Assembly: GCF_036320965.1 (NCBI RefSeq)
Contig: NC_092226.1
Span: 18,753,002-18,817,001, forward strand
Direction of reading: 5' to 3'
Source of the DNA: Panulirus ornatus
Lineage: Eukaryota > Arthropoda > Malacostraca > Decapoda > Palinuridae
Length of the DNA stretch: 64,000 nt
The notes beneath the pieces were generated by a model. That model searched no databases, had not been told where the DNA came from, and worked only from the letters and a program-made list of their open reading frames with translations. Shown here piece after piece: positions 46,395 to 58,273 of the stretch (positions are counted from its first letter, which is position 1; every line of letters starts with the position of its first letter). The translations under genes and the position numbers were made by a program.

Positions 46395-46470
<76 letters not shown>
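46395..46470 (+). repeat. (GA)n microsatellite
   Basis: About 37 GA units. Confidence 0.98.
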
Positions 46471-46472
<2 letters not shown>

Positions 46473-46474
46473 TT

Positions 46475-46800
46475 ACACTCATGGGGCCCCATCTCTTGAA
46501 TTCTTTACTATCATACAACCTCTTAAATCTATGCATGCTGTCTGCTTTAACCATGTCCTCAATCACTCTGTTCCAATCATCTACCAGTCATCTACAACAA
46601 CAGTATTTCATCTTTTAGAACATGCTTCTTCCTAATTTCATGTAATGTCTTCTGGTTGTTCTATCCCTATATCTCTCGAAGAACTGTCCACATCGTCCAT
46701 CTCTTTTACAAACTTAAGGTTGTGATCAGGTCACCCCCTCACTATTCTCTCCTCCAATATGGGTAAATTTACAACCCCCTGCCTTTCCCTGTAACTTAGC
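46475..46800 (-). mobile_element. CR1-like LINE C-terminal relic
   Basis: Minus strand reads RYRDRTTRRHYMKLG and VDDWNRVIEDMVKADSMHRF then KRLYD, the C-terminal block typical of CR1-like LINEs (compare 13.8-13.99 kb). It abuts the RTE-like relic at 46.8 kb. Confidence 0.7.
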
Positions 46801-46802
46801 TT

Positions 46803-47849
46803 TCATAATTCTGATACCAACTCGATTACCCTCCCTGACACCTTCTCTATTAGCTCTTTGTCCCATATGTGGGATATGAATAGCTTGCTAAGTATTTCCA
46901 TAACCACAAACTTACCTCCCACACCATACAATCTTAAGACCTTCCACAAAGCATCTCTATCAACCCGATCATATGTCTTCTCCATATCTATAAATGCATA
47001 TGTATTTCGAATTATTTCTTGCTCACATTCTTCAAAGCAAACACCTGATCCACGCATCCTCTACCACTACTGAAACCACACTGCTCCTCCCCAGTCTGAT
47101 GCACTGTACATGCCTTCATCCTCTCAATCAATACCCTCCCATACAACTTACCAGGTATACTCAACAGAGTTATGCCTCTGTAGCTTGAACACTCACCTTT
47201 ATCCCCTTTACCCAAGTATATGGCACTATACATGCATTTCGCCAATCCTCAGGCACTTCAGCGTGATCCATACATACAGTGGATATCCTTACCAACCAAT
47301 CAACAACACATTAATTAATGAATTCAACTGCACTACCATTCAAACCCGCCGCCTTGCCGGATTTCATCTTCCACAAAGCTTTCACCACCTCTTCTCTCTT
47401 CACTCTCGGACTTCCCACACCACCCAGACCAAAACACCCTACATCTGCCACTCTGTCGTTAAACACATTCAACAATCCATCAAAATACTGACTGTATCTC
47501 CTCCTCATTCCATCACTACCTGTTATCACGTCCCCCTTCACCTATGTTCCCATTTGTTCTCTTGTCTTTCGTACAGTATTTACCTCCTTCCAAAACATCT
47601 TTTTATTCTCCCTAAAGTTTAATGATACTCTCTCACCCCAACACTCATCTACCCTCTTTTTCAACCCTTGCACCTTCCTCTTGACCTCCTGCCGATTTCA
47701 AGATTTTATATATCTCCCAGTCATTTGCACTCCTTCCTTGTAAGCACCGTCTACTCCCACCTTACTCATGCCATAAAAATCTCTTGCACATGCCATCACT
47801 GATTCCCTACATATATCCCATTCCTCACCCACTCACCTCACGTCATTTG

Positions 47850-47855
<6 letters not shown>
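46803..47855 (-). mobile_element. RTE-like LINE RT relic
   Basis: Minus strand, in order: a linker with KMFWKEVN near 47600, GDVITGSDGMRRRYSQYFDG and NVFNDRVADVG near 47530-47450, and KMKSGKAAGLNGSAVEFIN near 47350-47310. Then a gap in frame, LGKGDKGECSSYRGITLLSI near 47210-47150, EEQCGFSSGRGCVDQVFALK near 47090-47030 and TYAFIDMEKTYDRVDRDALW (motif A) near 46990-46930. It ends before motif B. Perhaps 85 per cent identical to the young copy by eye, with several frameshifts. Confidence 0.85.

Positions 47856-47914
<59 letters not shown>
47856..47914 (+). repeat. (TA)n microsatellite
   Basis: About 29 TA units at the truncated 5' end of the RTE-like relic. Confidence 0.98.
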
Positions 47915-47917
<3 letters not shown>

Positions 47918-48620
47918 TAGTGAGTGCACTTAAAAGAAAAATCACAGGGAAACGGAAAATACGAAGTGTCAAGCGCCATATATCACATCGTCAAAATGAG
48001 AACCAGGATGCATTAGACCAGCCGCCACTGAGCAGGGGAACGTACATGAGGGATTTGGGTATAGGTCACCTTCAACCACGTCACCTCTCTCTCAAGTTAC
48101 AAAATCAGATTAACCCGTGCTCCAGGAAACATGTCTAGATTTTTTGTAGCAAGGTCGTATACTTCACATAAACCAACATTTTGTTTCATAATGACATGCA
48201 TACTATGTTTGATACCGAGACGTTTCCACAATAGTTCTATCAACTGTTCACTTACTGTTTGTGACGACCTTAGCGTTGCTACGCTCAAATACAGTCATCA
48301 CAATCACTAATAACAAATACTGCATTACAGTCATGACCATACCTAACGTTATCTTTTATGTTGTTTAACCATAACACATAAGAACCTCAGCAGCATGATC
48401 AGTGTAAAACTGATCACACTCTTGACAGAAAACATCATACACACAACCCTTATGAGCAGTTACAGAATATCTTGGAAGACTTTCCCCAACCGTATTGCTA
48501 CTGCTGAAGACTACATTAAAACGTTTGTAACAACACAGGAAAATCAAGGAAGTTCTCGTAGTCAGCTTTTGTTTACAAATGGTTCTTTTAGCATGAACGT
48601 TTCAAAAAAAAAAAGGCTGT
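47915..48620 (-). mobile_element. Penelope-like element relic with GIY-YIG endonuclease fragment
   Basis: On the minus strand near 48460-48370 the reading GCVYDVFCQECDQFY matches the start of the PLE GIY-YIG endonuclease, including the CxxC pair that precedes it in PLEs; the catalytic region then breaks up. The next minus-strand frames (QLIELLWKRLGIKH and GLCEVYDLATKNLD, 48250-48130) are not recognised and may be a different element. Stops and a frameshift show it is dead. Confidence 0.55.
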
Positions 48621-49084
48621 CTAAAAATATCATAAGCAGAGTCAAGGGACGTTTGGGATACTGTAATCTATAATCGGTATCATAAATATTGCAGCAATGG
48701 CTGGAATAATGCTAGGGGCCACCAATGCAATAACTCAATCAATGACAAATACTGTTGCAATGTCTCTTCTCAAACATGGCAGGGATATCAGTGTAAATAA
48801 AAATGCTGGTTTGTATAAAATGGTTAACTTTTTCAGTAAACCTTTCTTTAATATTTCCCAGATCATACGTTAACTTGATTCCGTAACTTGAGACAGGTGA
48901 GGTCGTCGAAGGTGATGTGCCTTAATTAATCGCCGTACCTGCTTCATATGCCCTCCCCCGGCCGGTGGCGGCGGGTGGCTTGCTACACTCTGGTTCTTTT
49001 TATCCGTTCACAGTCCTGACAATGTAATATACATAATGAAGCGTTTAACATTTCGTATTTTTTGTTCCAATGGGGTTTTTCCTG

Positions 49085-49086
<2 letters not shown>
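48621..49086. other. no recognisable gene
   Basis: Unassigned; a short CCGGCCGGTGGCGGCGGG patch near 48958. Confidence 0.45.

Positions 49087-49157
<71 letters not shown>
49087..49157 (+). repeat. (CA)n(TA)n microsatellite
   Basis: About 26 CA units then 10 TA units, ending where the LINE copy begins. Confidence 0.98.
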
Positions 49158-49951
49158 GAGTTTGAATGGAGAAAAACTGGAGGAAGTGAAGTGTTTTAGA
49201 TATCTGGGAGTGGATCTGGCAGCGGATGGAAACATGGAAGCGGAAGTGGGGGAGGGGGCGAAAATTCTGGGAGTCTTGAAGAATATGTGGAAGTCGAGAA
49301 CATTATCTCGGAAAGCAAAAATGGGTATGTTTGAAGGAATAGTGGTTCCAACAATGTTGTATGGTTGCGAGGCGTGGACTATGGATAGAGTTGTGCGCAG
49401 GAGGATGGATGTGCTGGAAATGAGATGTTTGAGGACAATGTGTGGTGTGAGGTGGTTTGATCGAGTAAGTAACGTAAGGATAAGAGAGATGTGTGGAAAT
49501 AAAAAGAGCGTGGTTGAGAGAGCAGAAGAGGGTGTTTTGAAATGGTTTGGTCACATGGAGAGAATGAGTGAGGAAAGATTGACCAAGAGGATATATGTGT
49601 CGGAGGTGGAGGGAACGAGGAGAAGAGGGAGACCAAATTGGAGGTGGAAAGATGGAGTGAAAAAGATTTTGTGTGATCGGGGCCTGAACATGCAGGAGGG
49701 TGAAAGGAGGGCAAGGAATAGAGTGAATTGGAGCGATGTGGTATACCGGGGTTGACGTGCTGTCAGTGGATTGAATCAAGGCATGTGAAGCGTCTGGGGT
49801 AAACCATGGAAAGCTGTGTAGGTATGTATATTTGCGTGTGTGGACGTATGTATATACATGTGTATGGGGGTGGGTTGGGCCATTTCTTTCGTCTGTTTCC
49901 TTGCGCTACCTCGCAAACGCGGGAGACAGCGGCAAAAAAAAAAAAAAAAAA
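49158..49951 (+). mobile_element. young RTE-like LINE copy, 5'-truncated
   Basis: Starts at [20 protein letters not shown] just after the (TA)n and keeps an open C-terminal frame to the stop at 49753-49755: LKWFGHMERMSEERLTKR, GRPNWRWKDGVKKIL and ARNRVNWSDVVYRG. Relative to the 50.9 kb copy it lacks four codons (DHRV) near 49248. A 3' UTR of about 180 bases follows, ending in GCGGGAGACAGCGGC and an A run of about 17. It belongs to the same subfamily as the copy at 58.6-59.8 kb. Confidence 0.92.
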
Positions 49952-49952
49952 T

Positions 49953-50038
<86 letters not shown>
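49952..50038 (+). repeat. (TA)n microsatellite
   Basis: About 43 TA units with one TG, between two LINE copies. Confidence 0.98.
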
Positions 50039-50039
<1 letters not shown>

Positions 50040-50379
50040 ATTTTGAAGAACTGTTGAATATGTTTGATGATAGAGTGGCAGACATAAGGTGTTTTGGTGG
50101 AGGTGGTGTGCGAAGTGATAGGGTCAGGGAAAATGGTTTGGTAAACAGAAAAGAGGTGTGAAAGCTTTGCGGAAAATGAAAGCTGGCAAGGCGGCGGGTT
50201 TGGATGGTATTGCAGTGGAATTCATTAAAAAATGGGGTGACTGTGTTGTTGACTGATTGGTAAGGATATTCAGTGGAAGTGAAGTATTTTAGATATCTGG
50301 GAGTGGATTTAGCAGTGGATGGAACCATGGAAGCGGAAGTGAGTCACGATGTGCGGGAGGGGGACGAAGGTTCTGGGAG
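50039..50379 (+). mobile_element. RTE-like LINE copy with internal deletion
   Basis: Begins at the RT N-terminal side (FEELLNMFDDRVADIRCFGG), passes KMKAGKAAGLDGIAVEFIKK, and at about 50270 jumps directly to VKYFRYLGVDLAVDGTMEA. Compared with 50.9-52.9 kb this removes about 0.8 kb, including all catalytic RT motifs. A frameshift near 50160 and a stop also occur. It ends abruptly at the PLE relic. Confidence 0.9.
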
Positions 50380-50640
50380 TATTCAATAATAGAAGATTCA
50401 ATGATATTTCTCGTGATACTGGAGTTAGAATCAATAACTGAGATGGCATCATTCCAGTCAATACAATGATCATAGTTTTCAACGTGACTAAACAATTGAA
50501 TCTTCAATTATCAAATACACAAAGAATTATAACCTTAATATTAGTGAAGGTCATACAAATTGGATAACTTTATTGTTGATGAAATTTGTAGACAATGCCC
50601 CTTCTTGTCCACATGATAAGTTTATGATACGCTCGTTGTC
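50380..50640 (-). mobile_element. Penelope-like GIY-YIG endonuclease relic
   Basis: Minus strand: RGIVYKFHQQ near 50600 (degenerate GIY segment), NIKVIILCVF near 50545 and then FSHVENYDHCIDWNDAISVI with RNIIESSII near 50490-50400. The last matches the PLE-type H..E..H.IDW and R.I.E..I pattern. It is a dead relic, joined at 50640 back to back with the plus-strand terminal repeat. Confidence 0.6.
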
Positions 50641-50846
50641 TTTCTTGGACGATCACTTGTTTACCAAATGGCGTCCTAGCGACGTCTCTTCGTTGTATAT
50701 CAACTGACTTGTATTTCTATCTTGTAGCTCCCACGATGATGTGATTATTACACGAAAGTGCACTTGGGAACTTTTCGTGTTTCATTTTCCACGTGGACTC
50801 ATAGAAATATCTTGATCACGCGCAAAATTGTGATCCTTTCCAACTT
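50641..50846 (+). mobile_element. Penelope-like terminal repeat, decayed ribozyme
   Basis: TTTACCAAATGGCGTCCTAG through TTCATTTTCCACGTGGACTC to CGCGCAAAATTGTGATCC and TTTCCAACTTATATA. The ribozyme core reads ACGATGA at 50733-50739 where CTGATGA is needed, though GAAA and the rest persist. Confidence 0.7.
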
Positions 50847-50862
50847 ATATATATATATATAT
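50847..50862 (+). repeat. short (TA)n
   Basis: Eight TA units joining the PLE repeat and the LINE. Confidence 0.95.
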
Positions 50863-52854
50863 ATGAGAAGAGTGGGAGGTGGGTTGATTAGAAAGGGTAG
50901 TGAGTGGTGGGATGAAGAAGTAAGAGTATTAGTGAAAGAGAAGAGAGAGGCATTTGGACGATTTTTGCAGGGAAAAAATGCAATTGAGTGGGAGATGTAT
51001 AAAAGAAAGAGACAGGAGGTCAAGAGAAAGGTGCAAGAGGTGAAAAAAAGGGCAAATGAGAGTTGGGGTGAGAGAGTATCATTAAATTTTAGGGAGAATA
51101 AAAAGATGTTCTGGAAGGAGGTAAATAAAGTGCGTAAGACAAGGGAGCAAATGGGAACTTCAGTGAAGGGCGCAAATGGGGAGGTGATAACAAGTAGTGG
51201 TGATGTGAGAAGGAGATGGAGTGAGTATTTTGAAGGTTTGTTGAATGTGTTTGATGATAGAGTGGCAGATATAGGGTGTTTTGGTCGAGGTGGTGTGCAA
51301 AGTGAGAGGGTTAAGGAAAATGATTTGGTAAACAGAGAAGAGGTAGTGAAAGCTTTGCGGAAGATGAAAGCCGGCAAGTCAGCAGGTTTGGATGGTATTG
51401 CAGTGGAATTTATTAAAAAAGGGGGTGACTGTATTGTTGACTGGTTGGTAAGGTTATTTAATGTATGTATGACTCATGGTGAGGTGCCTGAGGATTGGCG
51501 GAATGCGTGCATAGTGCCATTGTACAAAGGCAAAGGGGATAAGAGTGAGTGCTCAAATTACAGAGGTATAAGTTTGTTGAGTATTCCTGGTAAATTATAT
51601 GGGAGGGCATTGATTGAGAGGGTGAAGGCATGTACAGAGCATCAGATTGGGGAAGAGCAGTGTGGTTTCAGAAGTGGTAGAGGATGTGTGGATCAGGTGT
51701 TTGCTTTGAAGAATGTATGTGAGAAATACTTAGAAAAGCAAATGGATTTGTATGTAGCATTTATGGATCTGGAGAAGGCATATGATAGAGTTGATAGAGA
51801 TGCTCTGTGGAAGGTATTAAGAATATATGGTGTGGGAGGAAAGTTGTTAGAAGCAGTGAAAAGTTTTTATCGAGGATGTAAGGCATGTGTACGTGTAGGA
51901 AGAGAGGAAAGTGATTGGTTCTCAGTGAATGTAGGTTTGCGGCAGGGGTGTGTGATGTCTCCATGGTTGTTTAATTTGTTTATGGATGGGGTTGTTAGGG
52001 AGGTAAATGCAAGAGTTTTGGAAAGAGGGGCAAGTATGAAGTCTGTTGGGGATGAGAGAGCTTGGGAAGTGAGTCAGTTGTTGTTCGCTGATGATACAGC
52101 GCTGGTGGCTGATTCATGTGAGAAACTGCAGAAGCTGGTGGCTGAGTTTGGTAAAGTGTGTGGAAGAAGAAAGTTAAGAGTAAATGTGAATAAGAGCAAG
52201 GTTATTAGGTACAGTAGGGTTGAGGGTCAAGTCAATTGGGAGGTGAGTTTGAATGGAGAAAAACTGGAGGAAGTGAAGTGTTTTAGATATCTGGGAGTGG
52301 ATCTGGCAGCGGATGGAACCATGGAAGCGGAAGTGGATCATAGGGTGGGGGAGGGGGCGAAAATTCTGGGAGCCTTGAAGAATGTGTGGAAGTCGAGAAC
52401 ATTATCTCGGAAAGCAAAAATGGGTATGTTTGAAGGAATAGTGGTTCCAACAATGTTGTATGGTTGCGAGGCGTGGGCTATGGATAGAGTTGTGCGCAGG
52501 AGGATGGATGTGCTGGAAATGAGATGTTTGAGGACAATGTGTGGTGTGAGGTGGTTTGATCGAGTGAGTAACGTAAGGGTAAGAGAGATGTGTGGAAATA
52601 AAAAGAGCGTGGTTGAGAGAGCAGAAGAGGGTGTTTTGAAGTGGTTTGGGCACATGGAGAGGATGAGTGAGGAAAGATTGACCAAGAGGATATATGTGTC
52701 GGAGGTGGAGGGAACGAGGAGAAGAGGGAGACCAAATTGGAGGTGGAAAGATGGAGTGAAAAAGATTTTGTGTGATCGGGGCCTGAACATGCAGGAGGGT
52801 GAAAGGAGGGCAAGGAATAGAGTGAATTGGAGCGATGTGGTATACCGGGGTTGA
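50863..52854 (+). CDS. reverse transcriptase ORF of RTE-like LINE (partial, lacks endonuclease)
   Basis: Uninterrupted frame of 663 codons, from the first ATG inside LINE sequence to TGA at 52852. The frame is also open upstream to 50758, but that part translates a PLE repeat and (TA)n and is not native. In residues counted from 50863: WWDEEVR linker about 15; KAGKSAGLDGIAVEF about 168; SNYRGISLLS about 228; motif A FMDLEKAYD with Asp302 (codon 51766); motif B GLRQGCVMSPWLFNLFMDG about 360; motif C FADD at 408-411 (52084-52095), both Asp present; thumb with VNVNKSKV; C-terminal WFGHMERM about 595 and GRPNWRWKD about 625. Known role of the family: copying its own RNA at a nicked target. With no endonuclease it is probably an inactive fragment, though RT motifs look competent. 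Confidence 0.9.
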   Translation: MRRVGGGLIRKGSEWWDEEVRVLVKEKREAFGRFLQGKNAIEWEMYKRKRQEVKRKVQEVKKRANESWGERVSLNFRENKKMFWKEVNKVRKTREQMGTSVKGANGEVITSSGDVRRRWSEYFEGLLNVFDDRVADIGCFGRGGVQSERVKENDLVNREEVVKALRKMKAGKSAGLDGIAVEFIKKGGDCIVDWLVRLFNVCMTHGEVPEDWRNACIVPLYKGKGDKSECSNYRGISLLSIPGKLYGRALIERVKACTEHQIGEEQCGFRSGRGCVDQVFALKNVCEKYLEKQMDLYVAFMDLEKAYDRVDRDALWKVLRIYGVGGKLLEAVKSFYRGCKACVRVGREESDWFSVNVGLRQGCVMSPWLFNLFMDGVVREVNARVLERGASMKSVGDERAWEVSQLLFADDTALVADSCEKLQKLVAEFGKVCGRRKLRVNVNKSKVIRYSRVEGQVNWEVSLNGEKLEEVKCFRYLGVDLAADGTMEAEVDHRVGEGAKILGALKNVWKSRTLSRKAKMGMFEGIVVPTMLYGCEAWAMDRVVRRRMDVLEMRCLRTMCGVRWFDRVSNVRVREMCGNKKSVVERAEEGVLKWFGHMERMSEERLTKRIYVSEVEGTRRRGRPNWRWKDGVKKILCDRGLNMQEGERRARNRVNWSDVVYRG

Positions 52855-53045
52855 CGTGCTGTCAGTGGATTGAATCAAGGCATGTGAAGCGTCTGGGGTA
52901 AACCATGGAAAGCTGTGTAGGTATGTATATTTGCGTGTGTGGACGTATATATATATACATGTGTATGGGGGGGGGCGGTTGGGCCATTTCTTTCGTCTGT
53001 TTCCTTGCGCTACCTCGCAAACGCGGGAGACAGCGACAAAGTATA
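50863..53045 (+). mobile_element. young RTE-like LINE, longest copy (5'-truncated)
   Basis: Linker, complete RT, C-terminal domain and a 190-base 3' UTR ending TTGCGCTACCTCGC, ACGCGGGAGACAGCGACAAA and GTATAATAAA plus an A-rich tail. The APE endonuclease and everything 5' of it are missing, so the copy cannot be autonomous. The near absence of damage and the ~1 per cent divergence from sister copies point to recent insertion. The RTE assignment rests on the RT and LKWFGHMERM-type C-terminus and is not tested by phylogeny. Confidence 0.92.
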
Positions 53046-53060
53046 ATAAAAAAAAAAAAT

Positions 53061-53063
<3 letters not shown>

Positions 53064-53131
<68 letters not shown>
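53064..53131 (+). repeat. (TA)n microsatellite
   Basis: About 34 TA units after the A-rich LINE tail. Confidence 0.98.
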
Positions 53132-53135
<4 letters not shown>

Positions 53136-53199
53136 GAATCTATGTACTCCGGCAAGTCATGAACAAACTGGATGGAACGAGTAAGATACATGAGCAGGG

Positions 53200-54330
53200 T
53201 TGACCCACCCGGCAAGGTCAGCATCGGGTTGAGTAGGTCAGTGAAGTCTGGATTTGGGAGTATTAGGACCTGAGTACCAGGAACCATCATTTTCCGTCCT
53301 AGGTATCAAGCAGGTCAAGTAGACGAACCTTGGCTCGTGGGGGCTTGTTCCTGTATTTCCACCGTCCACTCGGGAGGGTAGAGCCAGGCTGGGTGCGGTC
53401 CAAGGGTCATGACAGCAAAGACATTCCATGGCCAGCCAGCGTGATTACGTTCATCCACAATCCCGAGATTTTCACTCCTCGTGCGTGAGACTTCCATTGT
53501 TTCATTTCTGTCCAAAAGGTTCTTGTGTTACGTCCACTGCAATCACAACTTCTTCCCCTCGTGCAATACTCTAGTATTATTGGAAAATATTTCTTGTCTT
53601 TCTTATTCTAATTAAGTTCCTTAATATGTCCTCCAAATGGTCAGCTTCTTCGTGTTTCAAATACCTATTCCATGTCGTCATTTCTAATGAGGGAAGCAGA
53701 TATACTCATGAGTCTCGTTCTTCTTTGATCCTGATTTAGCAAGTCTATGGCTTCTGATCACGCCTTGTAGCTTACATTATTTCACGTACACTGCGACCCT
53801 TTCCAACATATCTCTATCTTACTTGTAGGTGGCGGTCTAACATCTGTTGTATACTCTGAATTGCATCTAACATACGCTGCTTTTTTCTTTTCTTTGTCTC
53901 AGTTCATGTACCGGAGGGCAATTTTGGAATTCATCAGTGGATAGTTTATTTCCATGATTCTTCTTGTATCATGGTTCTATTGCAGCAGTCTGGGTATGTT
54001 GTCAACACACATTTCTCTCACGTGTCGATTTCTGAAACTGGTTCCTTACAGGACAATGGTCAGAACTTGTCCTGATGTAATTGTGCCTCTTCTTAACTTT
54101 GCATTTGGTCGAGCTGAATTTCAAGAACTACGTTTCAGACCAATGTTCCCCTCAGGTTATCCCAGTCGAGAATATTCCTAGTTCCTCTCATAATGCTATC
54201 ATTATCTGCAAACATTCCGGTAATGTCGAGTTCTTCTTACATACAAAGTACATCGACCAGGGAGAGCAATGCCTCACCCACAAAGCCTATGGTACACTAG
54301 CGTTACCATTTTCACCCAGTGTATGAAGGC
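53200..54330 (-). mobile_element. CR1-like LINE relic, very decayed
   Basis: The clearest block is on the minus strand near 54220-54150: MFADNDSIMRGTRNILDWDN, which aligns with FADDTKIMR.VKN.EDC of the 19.4 kb relic, with the second catalytic Asp lost. Downstream minus-strand readings are RT-tail-like but poorly matched. Boundaries are guesses. Confidence 0.5.
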
Positions 54331-54949
54331 ACCTCAGATATGTGTCCTACGAGTTATATCAATACCGACCCAAAGTTTCGATAAGCCTTGAAGGAAATCC
54401 TCACTCACACTATTATATTCATACATTTATCATTTTTATGAAAGACCTAATACTCTTCAGTCATTATCTTTTACTGAACACCTCTGGAAAATACAGCTCC
54501 TTCCAACTATTCTTCTTAAAAACTAAATTCTTGACGCCTTTATTCCCTCACATTATTCCACCTACCATACCTCATCTTTACATTCATATTTCATCCAGCA
54601 GACGTAAGAGATACTCAAAACTTTATGAGCAATAAGATGTTTCATGAATAAGATTCAATCACAGCGAAAGATTCTGACATGCCTTCATCTATGCGGGAAG
54701 AAACCCTTTCCAGTATATATATATGGACTCTACCTAAATATACTTGAAAATGGCCAGAACGATTAGTTGAGAATCCTACTCCTAACGACAAATGAGGATT
54801 CGACAAATAAAGCTGAAGGACAGTTTGGTTCAAGCGATCACCGGCGATTCACTACTGCGGTAACTTTCAACACTGAGTGTAATGTTGGTCAACATGAAAG
54901 TCGTGATAATTTTACCATATTTTAGAATCGCAAATTTTAATAATCTTAG
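54331..54949. other. no recognisable gene
   Basis: A/T-rich; frame 54342-54635 (97 codons) has no domain. May be decayed 5' sequence of the LINE below. Confidence 0.4.
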
Positions 54950-56273
54950 CACTGCTCTTGACAAGCAAATCTAGGAATGACATGGATGGAGCTTGGAATA
55001 GCTTCAGTAAAACTTTCATAGTGGTGGTGGAAAGACGTGTGCCAATACGTATCTGACAGTCTTCTTCCAAAATGAGGCCAGAGTGGTGGAGCTATGAAAT
55101 AAAGAAGTGCTTGCTGCATACGAGAGGAACACATAAGAAACTTGGAGACCAATCACTAACATGACAGAATAAATTCCGTAAAATATTCATATGGAAACTA
55201 AGAGACTTATACGTTAAAGGAAACAACAGCAGGAAGAGCATATTTCTGAAAATGGCAAAAAGAAACCCTCAAGAGTTTTACAGTTATATTAGAAGTAAGA
55301 GAGTCGTTACCTAATCAATCGGTCCACTGATCATGGAAGGTGACCTGGTTCAAGACAACGAAGACGTGGCAAAGATTAAAGGGTTTGATTTTGCACCTGT
55401 TTTTACAACTGAAGATAGAACTCATGTCCTTAATCTATTTCCATTGCTAAGAAGGGAATGCGTCTTAAAACATACTGACATAAAAGATGATGGTAAGAGT
55501 TTCAGCGCCCAACGGAATAAAAGTAAATAAAACAGCAGGTTCAGATAACTTGTATCTGAGAATCATGAAAGGGAAAAATGAGATAGCGAAACCCTTCACT
55601 GCTCTATTCAACAAGTCACTTGCGAAGGGAAATGTTCCAAAGGAATGGAAGTCTGCCAATGTAACACCGACATTCAAAAAAGTTAATGCAATCACTGCTC
55701 AGATATTATCCGCCAATCAGCTTATCGTCTACAATTGGTAAAATTATGAAAACCATCACTTGGGATAAGACTGTAAACCATTTTAAGGACCATCACTTAA
55801 TAAACGATTCTCAGCATAATTTTCGACGATATCGTTCTCGTCTGACAAATCTGCTAGATTTCCTTTATGATACACTAACTCAAAAGATGGAAGTAAAACA
55901 GATAATGTCATCTATTTAGATTTTCATCGAATCATTTGATGAAGTTCCACATCAAAGGTTACCAACAAGAGCTAAATTATGTGGTACAGATAAAATTGTA
56001 CCTCAGTGGTTAGGAAATGAGCTGTTTGAACGTAAACAGAGCAGTGATTAGTGGTCAAGCCTCAGATTGTGTAGATGTAACAAGTGGTGTGCCTCGGGGA
56101 TCAATTTTGGGACCAGTTCAGTTTCTCAGATATATCATCATACTGATAATGGGCTGCATAGTAAAATATCGAAATTCACGAACGATAATTTGGAAAATAA
56201 ATCCACAACAAAAACTGAAATCCTGCAGCTCCAAACTGACACAGGTAAACGAATGGAATGGGCTCTTATGTGG

Positions 56274-56278
<5 letters not shown>
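54950..56278 (+). mobile_element. CR1-like LINE, 5' part of an interrupted copy
   Basis: Plus-strand order: VFTTEDRTHVLN near 55400; KTAGSDNLYL near 55530; PFTALFNKSLAKGNVPKEWK then NVTPTFKK near 55590-55680; ISLSSTIGKIMKTI near 55710; NRSLTNLLDFL-like near 55850; FIESFDEVPHQRL (motif A remains) near 55930; TSGVPRGSILGPVQFL (motif B) near 56080; KFTNDNLE (motif C, FADD lost) near 56180; and LQTDTGKRMEWALMWQ at 56230-56275. It then stops at a (TA)n. The expected next segment is found at 60.2 kb. Several frameshifts; same family as 5.04-7.23 kb. Confidence 0.85.

Positions 56279-56324
<46 letters not shown>
56277..56324 (+). repeat. (TA)n microsatellite
   Basis: About 24 TA units at the left edge of the inserted block. 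Confidence 0.98.
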
Positions 56325-56327
<3 letters not shown>

Positions 56328-56330
56328 GAT

Positions 56331-57464
<1,134 letters not shown>

Positions 57465-57466
<2 letters not shown>

Positions 57467-58195
57467 GGGAGTGGATCTGGCAGCGGATGGAACCATGGAA
57501 GCGGAAGTGGATCATAGGGGGCCTTGAAGAATGTGTGGAAGTCGAGAACATTATCTCGGAAAGCAAAAATGGGTATGTTTGAAGGAATAGTGGTTCCAAC
57601 AATGTTGTATGGTTGCGAGGCGTGGGCTATGGATAGAGTTGTGCGCAGGAGGATGGATGTGCTGGAAATGAGATGTTTGAGGACAATGTGTGGTGTGAGG
57701 TGGTTTGATCGAGTGAGTAACGTAAGGGTAAGAGAGATGTGTGGAAATAAAAAGAGCGTGGTTGAGAGAGCAGAAGAGGGTGTTTTGAAGTGGTTTGGGC
57801 ACATGGAGAGGATGAGTGAGGAAAGATTGACCAAGAGGATATATGTGTCGGAGGTGGAGGGAACAAGGAGAAGAGGGAGACCAAATTGGAGGTGGAAAGA
57901 TGGAGTGAAAAAGATTTTGTGTGATCGGGGCCTGAACATGCAGGAGGGTGAAAGGAGGGCAAGGAATAGAGTGAATTGGAGCGATGTGGTATACCGGGGT
58001 TGACGTGCTGTCAGTGGATTGAAGCAGGGCATGTGAAGTGTCTGGGGTAAACCATGGAAAGCTGTGTAGGTATGCATATTTGCGTGTGTGGACGTATGTA
58101 TATACATGTGTATGGGGGGGGGTGGTTGGGCCATTTCTTTCGTCTGTTTCCTTGCGCTACCTCGCAAACGCGGGAGACAGCGACAAAGTATAATA
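57465..58195 (+). mobile_element. 3' arm of the same 5'-inverted RTE-like LINE copy
   Basis: Begins LGVDLAADGTMEAEVDH, has a ~25-base deletion near 57517 that shifts the frame, then an intact C-terminal frame (MKNVWKSRTLSRK to VVYRG) with stop at 58001-58003 and the usual 3' UTR to TATAATAAA at about 58195. Together with the arm at 56727-57466 it covers a contiguous stretch of the LINE. Confidence 0.92.
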
Positions 58196-58204
58196 AAAAA
58201 AAGA

Positions 58205-58205
<1 letters not shown>

Positions 58206-58271
<66 letters not shown>
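58206..58271 (+). repeat. (TA)n microsatellite
   Basis: About 33 TA units after the LINE A-rich tail. Confidence 0.98.

Positions 58272-58273
<2 letters not shown>

Noticed and set aside
50725..50775. Active hammerhead at 50.73 kb (and at 26.64 kb on the minus strand)
   Set aside because: The essential CUGA of the core is altered in both copies (ACGA and CUAA), so I list them only as decayed repeats.
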